Part shown: positions 25,724-36,153 of the stretch, one piece after another
How the letters are laid out: every line of letters begins with the position of its first letter
Position numbering within the stretch: the stretch's first letter is position 1
DNA from: Panagrolaimus kolymaensis
Taxonomy: Eukaryota > Nematoda > Chromadorea > Rhabditida > Panagrolaimidae
NCBI GenBank assembly: GCA_028622995.1
Contig: JAJQJQ010000017.1
Location: 2,108,001 to 2,172,000 of the forward strand
DNA length: 64,000 bases
Reading direction: 5' to 3'
Notes under the pieces: generated by a model
Databases searched by the model: none
What the model was told of the DNA's origin: nothing
The model's input: the letters and a program-made list of their open reading frames with translations, nothing else
Position numbers and translations under genes: made by a program

Positions 25724-26947
25724 ATGGTTGTCAATGTATTCTTCTCTGCTGTAACCCAAGCGACGATGTCCAGACATGAACTGTTAGGTTTGTTTTTCCA
25801 TGGTTTTGCTTCTTTTAACGTCATATTTTTTTAGCATGGGTCAATGGTTCATTGCATGCAAATTTGACAAAGATAGAAGAAATGTCAACTGGAGCTGCTT
25901 ACAGTGGAATGACTGATTTGCTTTTCCCAGGTATATAACTTTATTTCTTTATCTTTCCTCTCTCATATGCATATTATTCAGGTTCAATTCAATTAAAGAA
26001 AATCAAATGGAACAGCCGGCATGAAATCGATTGGATTAATAATTGGAGAATCTTACAACAAGCATGGAAGACATTAGGTGTTGACAAAGTAAGAATACTA
26101 CCTTAATATTGGCAGCTTTAACATTCATCCATTTTTTAGCCTGTTCCTGTTGAAAAATTAATAAAAGCTAAATTTCAAGAAAACTTTGAATTCCTTCAAT
26201 GGTTCAGAAAATTTTTCGATGCCAATTATGAAGAACATGAATATGATCCATTAGCTGCAAGAAATTATGAAGTTTGTTTTTGCTTTACCTTTTTCCTTAA
26301 ATATTTTGGTATTATAGGACTTCCCTGCTGCTTTACCAGGAGGTAATAAGCCAGCTCCTGCACGTCCTTCTGCACCTCGTCCGGCTCCTCCTCGTATTTC
26401 TATGGCTCGTCGGTCTGTTGCTCCTACCGCTCCATCAACGACTCCTCCAATATCAGCAACACAAAAGCCTCCAGCTGCTACTCAAAAGGTCGCTACTCAA
26501 AAGCCTTCTGCGCCTACCATTACCAATGGTGGTGCATCAACGGGTGCCATTGCTGCTATGGAAGAAAAGCACAAAAAGCAAATGGAAGAACTTTGCCAAG
26601 AAAATGCAATGCTCCGAGAATCTGTCGAAGTTGTTGAAAAAGAACGCGATTTTTATTTCACCAAATTGCGAGCTGTTGAAATTTTATGTACTGATCTTGG
26701 TGAAAACGCTCAAGTTGAAGTTAAGAAAGTTACTAGTATTTTATACGAGACTGAAGATGCACCATTAGACGTTGATACTGCAGCTGATGAAGAAGCTCTT
26801 GTTCATGAAGAAGTTCCAGAAGCAAATGAACAGCATAATGGCACAGGTGAAAAAAGAAATGGTCATTCTGATTCTGAAGCAACTCATAATGATGCTCTTG
26901 TTCAAAAAGCTGCTGAAGTAAACTTGAATGATTCTGAAACTTTCTAA
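25724..26947 (+). CDS. MAPRE1: EB1/MAPRE microtubule plus-end-binding protein
   Basis: Five exons: 25724-25787, 25835-25930, 25982-26088, 26140-26271 and 26318-26947, 342 aa. The calponin-homology domain is clear: [39 protein letters not shown] and [24 protein letters not shown] Pro/Ala/Thr-rich linker follows ([15 protein letters not shown]), then a coiled coil and the EB-homology motif [17 protein letters not shown]1 tracks growing microtubule ends and recruits SxIP proteins via the EBH pocket. After the EBH comes an acidic tail of about 80 residues ending NLNDSETF; the usual EEY end that recruits CAP-Gly proteins is missing. SECISBP2-like follows 183 nt later on the same strand. Confidence 0.95.
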
Positions 26948-27130
26948 ATTAATTATATGTTTTCTTGTAATTTTCGAAAATTTGCTATCTGTTAAATAAC
27001 TTATTTTTTGCATTGAAATAAACGTGTTTAATAATCTTTTTATGTTTTATTGAATCGATGATCGATTCTAATGTCTTGTGATTTATAAAGTATGAGTTAA
27101 CGATGCATAAACAGATAATTTCTAAGAGAG

Positions 27131-27826
27131 ATGGAGAACTTAATATTGCGTCCTAAAGGTGCCAAAAAGCCATCGAGAATTAAGAAAGAAGTTATTCAAT
27201 TTCGAGAATCCCATTCAGCAGTTGCCATTCCTTCAACTTCATCATCGGAACCTCCTCTTCAAGTAACATTAGACGAAGCAGTTGCAAATTTGTTGAAGAA
27301 AATTAAATTCTTTCAAGATCGCGCTCATGATAAAAATCCAATCAAAGTTGGTAGCTTATTTATTTTTTGCTGTTTATTATATTAAAGTAAATTTAGGCTA
27401 AAGCTCATCGCCGCATTCTCTATGGGTTTCGTGAAATTAGACGTGATTGCAATTTGCTCAAAGCTGTTATCATCGCCAGAGATATTGAAAGTATTACAGG
27501 TTTCCTTATCTTCCTTTTTTACTAAATAAGAAAGAATTTTTTTAGAAGAATCTGAACTCCATAAATTAATTAAAGAAACCAGTGAAAAATGTCGAGAAAA
27601 TGGAATTCCACAAATAATTGCATTAAAAAGATCAAAACTTGCAAGAATTTTCAATAAACCACGAAGTATTGGAGCTGTAGGCATCGTTGATTATTCTGGA
27701 GCTGAAGTACGTTTATTAATTTATTCTATGACTTAATGACAAGTTTTTTAGGTATTATTTGATTCAATGATTTCATCATCTGTCAATTTATCTCAAACGA
27801 ATATATTTCATCAGCAAAACATTTAG
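27131..27826 (+). CDS. Short SECISBP2-like L7Ae RNA-binding protein
   Basis: Four exons: 27131-27346, 27397-27499, 27546-27706 and 27752-27826, 184 aa. After about 50 basic and Ser-rich residues comes an L7Ae/eL30-type domain: AHRRILYGFREIRRDCNLL, AVIIARDIESI, LIKETSEKCRENGIPQIIAL, KRSKLARIFNKPRSIGAVGI and VDYSGAE. The order and the FREI..RD..LLKAVII and GIPxxxALxRxxLxRxxNK blocks match SECISBP2/SBP2, which binds SECIS elements and allows selenocysteine insertion. Vertebrate SBP2 is over 800 aa with a separate SID domain; here only the RNA-binding part remains, as in other nematodes reported to have reduced Sec machinery. A different kink-turn-binding role is possible. It lies between EB1 and Ku70 and could share their transcript. 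Confidence 0.72.
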
Positions 27827-27985
27827 CATAAACTTTTTATGTCGTTTTTTAAATAATAAACTGAACTTTTTTTTAATGTATTTTTTTTTTACACTTGTTT
27901 TCTATCAAATAACATTTATCTTCTCTCTTCTTTTTAATTCGTGTTTATTAATCACTTTGTTTTTAGGTATCATCTAATCGCATTG

Positions 27986-30065
27986 ATGACTTCCAATTTT
28001 TCACTTCAACCTGATGCCGGGAGGCAAGGAACTATCTTTTGTGTTGATTGTAGAGATTATATGTTTGAAGTTAATGAAGATGATGAGAAAAATCGAACTC
28101 ATATGGTTATAGCTCTCCAAGTAATCAGTTTTTTTCAAATATCTGTTCAAAATTAAAGATTCTTTTCAGGCAATCCGTAATGAAATGAATCTTATCTGTT
28201 GCTCAGCCGATCTTCGATATATGGTTGGAGTCATCTTTTTCAACACTGCTAAAACAAACATTCAATCTCAAAATCTTGACAACATCTTTGTTTATCGAAA
28301 CATGCGTGACTATAATGAAAATGGATTCATTAAGTCGCTTGATGCTAATGCTGTAAAACAAATTGATGGACTTATCAAAGATGACAAGGAACGTAAAGAA
28401 TTCTTTGAAAAGACGCTTGGAGGTTCTGGCTTAAGTGACTATTCCGAGCTTTTATGGCTTATTCAACGAAGTTTCCGTCATGAGTGAGTTATTTCATATT
28501 ATTTATTTATGGTTAAACAAACGCGAGTTACAGTGTAAATGCTAAAAAAAAAACTGTTTTTGTTTTTTCCCGCAATCAATTTTTGGATGAATATGAGAAT
28601 GACACAATGGTAAAAATTAGATCAGAAATTAAAAATGTCAAAGCTGATGGAATTCAAATTACTCATATGCTCTTGGGCGAAGAAGACATCGGAGACCGTT
28701 GGGTAACATTCTTTTGCTAATGTTTGTTATTTTATAATTGGGTTACTTTAGCGTTCATTAGGTGTGGTAACAGAAGTGTTTAATTCATCTGAAAAGCTTG
28801 CAACTGGAATCAAGCGTCGTAATATTGCTAGGCGTCCATCAACGACCTTATCTATGCATTTTGGAAATAATATCAATCTAGCTGTTTCGGTCTTTTATCT
28901 TATTGCTGAACAAAAACGTGAAACTGGTGTTTACTTAAATGAAGAAACCAACAAACTCGTACAATGTAAAACTCGTATCGTCAAACAACCAACTATAACT
29001 GAAAAAATGTCAATTTTAAGAATTACTGGTGATGATAATGAAGATGGCGATCCATCAACTGTTCGTGAAACTGTTGATCCCAATAAGATTAAACGTACTC
29101 TCCGAGTTGGTGGCACCAATATTGAACTCAGCAAAGATGAATATGATAAAATGAAACGCATTGATAATCCTGGTGTTTATATTATCGGCTTTAAGCCTAT
29201 GAAATTTTTAAAGACTAGCCATCAAATGGGTCCAACACAAGTAAGCCACTTTTTGTCTTTACTAGTTTTTACAGTGCTATCTTATACAAACTAATAAAAT
29301 AAAGAAGATGCAGAAGAAATGATAAAATGCAGCCAAAAATTTTATTATTCATTAACATCGTTGTATATTTGTGTCGATGACGCATTCTTCTTGATATCAC
29401 ATTTCTCTAACTTAACACACAATTTACAGTTTTTATGGCCAAATGAAAAGCTTGTTAATGGAAGTGCTGTCATGTATCGTGCTCTTCATTCTCGATGTTT
29501 AGCAAGGGATGTCTTTATCCTCGCCCGCTTTGTTTTAAAGAAAAGTACAATGCCTAAGCTTGTTGCTTTGATTCCTCAACGTAAAGGCGACCCTGAATCA
29601 AAGGTAACAGACGTCGAAGATTATTTTTATGAAGGCTTTCATGTTATTCAACTTCCATTCGCAGAAGACAAAAGAAATTTACAATCAAAGCTTGAAGGCG
29701 ATTGGCCTGAACCAAACACTGAACAAGTAAATGCAGCCGAAGCATTCATTGAAAAGCTCACTATTCCGTATTATCCTGAAGCTTTCTCAAATCCTACTTT
29801 GCAAAAGCATTATTGGGTTTTAGAAGGTAAGTGATATTTTGGTTTTATGTTTTAGTTTATCTCTTTTCATAAATTTCAGGTCTTGCTGTTGAAAATAATG
29901 ATTATGAAGAAAATCATGAATTTGATCAAATTAGTAAGTAAAGCGCTAGCCCTTTTTTTTGAGAAACAAAAGCTTTCAATTAACTTTTATTTTTTAGAGC
30001 CTTACTTTGAAAAAACTGATCGTGCCAAAGAAGAAGCAGAAGCTCTTGCCGCAATACTTCTTTGA
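27986..30065 (+). CDS. XRCC6: Ku70 (XRCC6), DNA end-binding subunit
   Basis: Seven exons: 27986-28120, 28170-28483, 28534-28702, 28752-29240, 29430-29826, 29880-29933 and 29998-30065, 541 aa. The vWA-like domain begins TIFCVDCRDYMFEV. The Ku core has IKRTLRVGGTNIELS, RIDNPGVYIIGFKPMKFLK, NGSAVMYRALHSRCLARDVF, PKLVALIPQRK and GFHVIQLPFAEDKR. The C-terminal arm has YYPEAFSNPTLQKHYWVLEGL. Ku70 pairs with Ku80 to load on broken ends for non-homologous end joining. The protein stops at EEAEALAAILL without the SAP domain of vertebrate Ku70 (609 aa). A splice acceptor TTTTTAG lies at 27966, 20 nt before the ATG, and 140 nt after the previous stop, suggesting trans-splicing of a downstream operon gene. 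Confidence 0.93.
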
Positions 30066-30502
30066 TCTTGTTTTGTGTTTATTATGTTTCACTTTATTTG
30101 AGTCTTGTTCTTGTTATGATCTTCGATAGGAAAACAACTATCGCTGATATTAAATAAATTTGAATGCGTTTTAACTTGCTTTTATTTTTTTTTTGATAGA
30201 GATACTTGTTATCGCATCATGTGGAAGAGCAATGAAATATCCCGCGAAGTTGTTCAAGTTTTGAAATTGATTTCCTAAAATATTACATGCTGTACGTGCT
30301 CTTTAGAATTAAAACATTTCACGAAGTAATAATAAAAAGAAACAAACAAGATAGCCATTTCATAAGAATTATGACAAAATTCTAACAATTATCAGCCAAT
30401 CATGATAACTGATATCATTTTTTTAAATTTACAATTTAGAATAAATAATAAACAGCATTTTATTTAAAAATTCAACAAAACAAATTACACACTTGATAAA
30501 GA
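30066..30502. other. Convergent 3' region Ku70 / ATRX
   Basis: Non-coding AT-rich sequence between two convergent stop codons; AATAAA-type signals occur at about 30150 on plus. No gene. Confidence 0.45.
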
Positions 30503-33500
30503 TTATTTATTCAAAGTGGATGAAACAGGACGAGAATCAGGAGCAAGCCAAGGTGAGCTTTTATAATAATGTTCGAGTAAGCCCCTTGTAGCATAGAATT
30601 TACGAAAAACATCCGATAATGTATGAAACAAATCCAAAATAATAGCGGTTTTAGTACTCGCTGTTTCTTCATTCTGAAAATTAAAAAATTCATTTGATAT
30701 ATTATGTTGTAAAAATACTTACACCAAGAATTTCATTTATCATGGTACCAAATTCTGAAATACCATCTCTCGCATGAGGAGGTAATTGATCCAAAAGTGA
30801 ATGAAGCATAAGTTTGATACAAGTGACAGATGTTGCTTGTTTTAAGTCCAGTCCAGCACCCAAAGCACTCGTATAAATGGCATCGTTCAAAATATTGCGA
30901 GACAAAGAGAAATCTATAAAAAAATTTGTTAAAAGATTTTATAAGATGATATAAAAAGGTTATAAGGAAATTAGAGAAATTTTGAAAATTACTTACCAAC
31001 ACCAACATCATTTATAGAATTAGATGATGTGTTTGCATTCATAAAAGTAGCTGGCATGTTATTGTGAAAATTTGTAGAACCCTTGAGAATATCATTCTGG
31101 GGCTTACCAGTCTTTTTAGAGTTCGTATATTCTTCCCAAGCTTCTCTAAAAATACAATAATTTTTTTTATCATGCTGCTTTGTAATGATGATAAAAATAC
31201 TTACTTCCTTTCTTCAAGAGTCAGTTTTTCGTCTTCAAGATTTTCAAAAAGATTTTCATGAACGATGTAATCGACAATAGCAGCAGGATTTTTGAGTATG
31301 AGTTCACCAAGTAAACGGTCTTTCGGAGGTACCATGGAGTAGCTTTCGTTTTCATCATATGGTTTATGTTCTAAAGTGTACAGAACATCTAAATCCCGAT
31401 TTAGAAAATGTCTTTGGATTTGAGCTTCATCGATAACCCGCATTGACGTTGAGTCCTTTGTAACTTGACGCTTGTAGATACAATGTTCCATAGTGCCGTA
31501 AGCGACTAAACGATAGATAAAAACAGGCTTAGTTTGTCCAATACGGTAAACACGGAATAGACTTTGAGTATCATGACTTGGATTCCAACAAGAATCAAAG
31601 ATTACAACACGATTAGCGGCAACCATATTTGTTCCTGTAAAAAAACCATAAGAAAAAAAATAATAATGGTAACATACCGAGGGAACCAGCACGAGTGGAA
31701 ATTAAGATCAATCGACTTCGAAGGTTCTTCTTGTTATTGAAGCGAGATTGAATATTTTCTCGATCATGCGCGTTTACCTTGCCATCGATAACGAGGTAAT
31801 CACTACCTTTCTTCCATCCCCATTTTTCGCCTTTTGCGGCAAGGCATTCATGACCATCAACGAACCATTTACCAGTTTTATCATATTCTTCAAGAAAGGA
31901 GGAAATAAGACGCAAAGATTCAAGAGATTGAGAAAAGACAAGCCTGCAAATTAATTAATAAAAAATAATAGAAAATAAATGAAACAAACAGTTTATCACC
32001 AATAGCTTCACAACGCTTAATAATGTCGAAAAGGATTAGTAATTTGTTACTCATTTCTACGTTAAATTGATCTTCTTGAGTGACATATTGAGACCACCAA
32101 CCTAAATGATTATAAATAACAATTCCAAAAAAACAAACAACAAAGCATACCAGAGATTCCTGGAGTAGGTGATGGCGAACGAGGTCGTAGAGGAGAAACA
32201 TCACCAGCTAATCTATTTGAACGTCGAGTAGCACGATTAACAGTAGGTACTTCATAATCACTATTTTCGCTAAAATTCCACAAATTTTAAAATATTTCTT
32301 CAAAAAAAATTTAAAAAAAACATACTCAGAATAACCTTCAGAAGCTAAAGAAATTTCATCGTCATCTTCAATGAAACTATCATAATTTTTCAATTCTTTA
32401 AGATGTTTTTCATTTTCATGATGAATAATCTGATAAGGATGAGTCCAAATTCGAGAAAAGATATAATAGTCTGAGAACAATCGTTGGCGAAGATTAGCGC
32501 CACCTGCTTTATCAATCATAGACAAGAACAGTTGATAAAGTTGAACTTGAGGTTCCGTTAATCGAACTAAAAATTAAGAATTTTTTTTTGGATTGATGTC
32601 AAAAGCAAACCAACCATTTAAGACATATTCCATTTTTCCCGGAATCTCTTGTTTAAGAACAGAAATATCCTTTCGTTGAACGACATGCTTCAAACGATCA
32701 AAAAGAACAAAGCATCGTCTTTTCATTAAACGAACGTCAAAAGGGCTTGCATCTTTAGTTCGTCCATGTTCGATTGGATTTTCAAACCTAAACATTTTTT
32801 TAATAAAAGAGGAACACGTTAGTAAAAACAAAAACTTACTGATTTGCAAATTCAACTTTATTACCAAGTAAACCAGGTTTAACAAAGGAAATCTAAAACA
32901 ATTAAAAGAATTACTAAAAAAGAAACAATTCAAAAACAAACCATAACATAGTATTCTTTGAGATTATTTTGTAGAGGTGTTCCAGTAAGACAAATACGAC
33001 GTTTGGTTTTAATCTTCAACATTGTTTGAGTCAAGACGGTTTCATCATTCTTTAACTTATGGCCTTCATCGCAAATAACTATATCAGGACCAGGATTTTG
33101 CAAGAGTTCACGGTATTCTTCTTGATTTTTAACAAATTTTTTTTGCTTCGAGGTAAGTTTTTTAGGCTTTGGTGGAGGCTTTTTTGATTTCTTTAATAAA
33201 AATCGGCGGTCTTCTGGACTTTGAGTTAAAAGTCTAAACATATCATATCCGATCTAAAAAAATAAATATGATAAGTTTGATCGTATTATAAAAAAACATA
33301 CTATCATCACAGAAGGTCCATCTTCGCTTTTCCAATTCCGAAGACAGCTTAAACGATCACCATCTTTTTTGAAAGAATCAAGTTCATAAATAGGAAATGT
33401 ATCAAGTCGATGAGGCTCAAGCCATTTATTGAATTCATTTCTCCAATTTAGAACAACGTTTTTCGGAACCACAATAAGAACCTTTGAGATCTTTATTGAT

Positions 33501-34897
33501 ATTTCCTTGTGATTTAAAATGGTATGAATAAATGCAACAACTTGCAAAGTTTTTCCAAGGCCTAAAAAACAAACAAAATTAATTATACAAAAAAGCAGTT
33601 TTTCTTAGTGGCAAAGTTATTTATTCAACAAGCCACCGCCTTTACAAAGCATTTTATTTAATCAACTTACCCATACAATGAGCCAAAATTCCACCACCAC
33701 CAGGATCACCTCTTCGGAAGCGTTCAAGATTTTCAAAAGTATTTTCATACATAAATTGAATACCTTCAGCTTGATGAGATTTTAAAACCCGACAAAGTAA
33801 TGGATGAACTTTTACAGGAATTGGCTTTCGATTGTTGCTATCAGGATCGAGAACCACTTGCTTCAATTTTTGGAGAAGAGAAGTACCATCATTAGCTGAT
33901 ACAGTTTCATATTCAATTCCATTAAATTCTTTTTGCTTTACAGCAAGTCGATCACGACGTTGTATTTCTGCTTCTTCAGCATCGAGCTGGAAATGTTAAT
34001 ATTTTGTAAGTATTAAAATAACAAAAAAAATACTCACAGTTTCTGTAGCAAGTTCTTCTTTAGATTTGATTTTTCTTGATCGTCGTTTTCTTTTCTTACC
34101 ATCATTGGAAACATTCGAATTATCAGAATCAAGCAATTGTGGTTCATCTTCTTCGTCATCACTGAAAATAAGGCGTCTCTTCTTTTTGATTCTAAGGACT
34201 TCGACTTCTTCATCAGAGCTGCTAAGGATTTGTGATCTTTTGTAATCAGGTTTTCTTGGTGAGTTACTGTTGCTTCTTGAATGGCTCAATGCCTTTCGAG
34301 ATGTTCGACGAAGAATGTCTTTTTGAGAAGATGGTGATTGTCTTATATCCTCATTGTCTGAACTTGAATCAATAGTAATAATCAGATTTCCAGAAGTCTT
34401 CTTTTTATCCATATTTCTTGTCTTAGGATCCTTTAAAATATCATATTATAATGGTAAAAAAATATTTGAAAAAACCAACCGATTCTTTTCCCATATTGAT
34501 TGCTTTAACATATCGTGAAGCGTTTTGAACAGGTATTAAAATCCGAGAAATTTTAGAAAGATCGAGAGCTTTTCCACATTCTAAAACATGAATGTAAAAT
34601 AAGAAATGAAACCATTAAGGTAACTAATACCTACCTGTATGTATAACATTCGAAGTTCCTGAAGTTGTAATAATGCTTTCAACAGCGATCTAAAACAAAG
34701 CATAAAAGAAGTAAGAAATGCAAAATCAAGGTTTTATAAATTTGAATATATTTTACACTAATTTTTAAAAATAGATAAAAACTCACGTTATTAGTTTGAT
34801 TTTCGTCAACATATCCCGAAACTTCCATTTCATCCACGAATGGACTTGAACCAGTATGGCGATTGGAGCTTGCAGTATTATTCTCTAGTCTTTTCAT
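30503..34897 (-). CDS. ATRX: ATRX/XNP-1 SNF2-type chromatin remodelling ATPase
   Basis: Seventeen exons, 1150 aa: 34897-34787, 34688-34635, 34580-34480, 34430-34038, 33986-33671, 33561-33302, 33253-32942, 32892-32840, 32787-32614, 32566-32326, 32269-32151, 32101-31990, 31943-31678, 31634-31205, 31145-30997, 30913-30723 and 30673-30503. After an acidic/basic Ser-rich N-terminus come the helicase motifs: [12 protein letters not shown] (Q), ILAHCMGLGKT (I), [12 protein letters not shown] (II), [16 protein letters not shown] (III), [16 protein letters not shown] (IV), [31 protein letters not shown] (V) and [24 protein letters not shown] (VI). DEGH and the FSQSL and QTKPV blocks place it with ATRX. 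As in C. elegans XNP-1 there is no ADD domain. Role: H3.3 deposition, heterochromatin, genome stability. TTTTTTAG sits 3 nt before the ATG. Confidence 0.92.
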
Positions 34898-35069
34898 TAC
34901 CTAAAAAAGTTATATGGTTAATGATTTGTGAAGAGGAAAAGAAGAATATTTAACAAATATTTATTAACATGTGGCCATTTGTTAAACAACAAGTTATGAA
35001 CAACAACTAACAAAAAACCTTGCAATCAACTGAGCGCGAGAGAACTTTTTCGCGTTGAGACTTATGCAT

Positions 35070-36011
35070 ACAATCATGGGCAAAGGACACTTTGCATAAT
35101 CTTGTACCTTGGCGCCAAGGTACAAGATTATGCTGCATAATGGCGGGAAAAAAGCGCGCCAAGGTACAAGTAATTAGGGCATTCTCAATAACGAAAAATA
35201 AATAAGATAATGCTTTGATACATGGATTAATTTCTAGTGTTATGATACAAAATACACTAGGTAATCAACAATAAAAAAGTGGAAAAGTTTAATTTTTGTT
35301 TAGTGATACATAACATCACTTATTGAAAAAAATTAATTATTTTTATATTACGTTGGTAATGAATATGGTAGCCGATAGCAAGCTTTTTTGAAAAAGTGTT
35401 TTTACTTCGCCTATTACTGAATTTTATATAATTGGAATATATAATTATCAGCAAAGGTTTAACGATTTTACTGAAAGCATAACTCATTGTTGGTTGCCTA
35501 CAATTTTTGGAACATCTTTTACTGTAAGGATTTCGCTTTTGCATTTTTCAAAAATTAATAAGATTACAGTGGCTCAATTAAAATAATGTCAAGCTGCAGG
35601 TTAAAATTAGTTGAAGTTTAAAAAAATTTAACCTGTAGGCATTTATTCATTCTGGATCATATTTTGTTGTTTTCGGAACTTACAAAATCATATTCTATCA
35701 ACTTAATTTAAAAAGGGTGAATAGTGTTAGTTCAGACCTTTTTGGTTATTAGTCTATAGAAACTATTTCTAATGTTGTATTTTAATATTGTTAATTATAA
35801 TATGCAAATTTCCTTTTTATTGGAATAGTAAAAGTTAATTCAAAAGTCAAACATTTGCTATTCATAAACAACCTATTTGTTTGTTCCTTATTATTGAAAA
35901 TGCCCTAATTACTTGTACCTTGGCGCGCTTTTTTCCCGCCATTATGCAGCATAATCTTGTACCTTGGCGCCAAGGTACAAATTATGCAAAGTGTAGCGCA
36001 CCCACAATCAT
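35070..36011. mobile_element. 926 bp non-autonomous DNA transposon with long inverted repeats and 8 bp TSD
   Basis: The arms 35087-35191 and 35891-35994 are inverted copies of each other with one substitution and one 1 nt gap. The element spans 35078-36003, starts GGGC, ends CACCC, and is bordered on both sides by ACAATCAT (35070-35077 and 36004-36011). The outermost 9 nt differ between the ends apart from the GGG. Each arm contains its own palindrome: CATAATCTTGTACCTTGG and its complement make a 38 bp perfect palindrome at 35095-35132. The about 700 bp core is AT-rich and has no transposase; a 74-codon minus-strand open frame (35320-35544) is unremarkable. An 8 bp duplication with GG- ends and long TIRs fits a Mutator- or Merlin-type element better than hAT. 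Confidence 0.8.
35095..35132. repeat. 38 bp perfect palindrome within the left arm
   Basis: The sequence reads the same on both strands around the centre GGCGCC (35111-35116), with the repeated word ttgtaccttgg on each side. The right arm carries the same palindrome with one missing base. The word accttggcg recurs a third time in each arm (about 35155-35165 and 35918-35928), so each end holds three copies of one binding-site-like unit. Confidence 0.8.
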
Positions 36012-36153
36012 AATGGAGTCTTTCATCGTGAATTTTGAAGCATCATATAAGAAATAAGAAAATGGTTTAAAACCTCATTAATAATCAAAGAAAACAAATG
36101 AAAACAATATTTTATTATTCATACAAAAAAACAAAATAAAAAACAGATGAAAA

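Larger units (their letters stand above)
34898..36153. other. Intergenic region between two SNF2 genes, largely one inserted element
   Basis: Of 1256 bp, 926 bp belong to the inverted-repeat element at 35078-36003. What remains is about 180 bp upstream of ATRX (its promoter or an intercistronic spacer) and about 150 bp downstream of the second SNF2 gene. Without the insertion the two genes would be only about 330 bp apart. Confidence 0.6.

Noticed and set aside
35320..35544. Possible transposase remnant inside the 926 bp element
   Set aside because: The 74-residue frame has no DDE-like spacing or zinc-finger motif and is compositionally ordinary.
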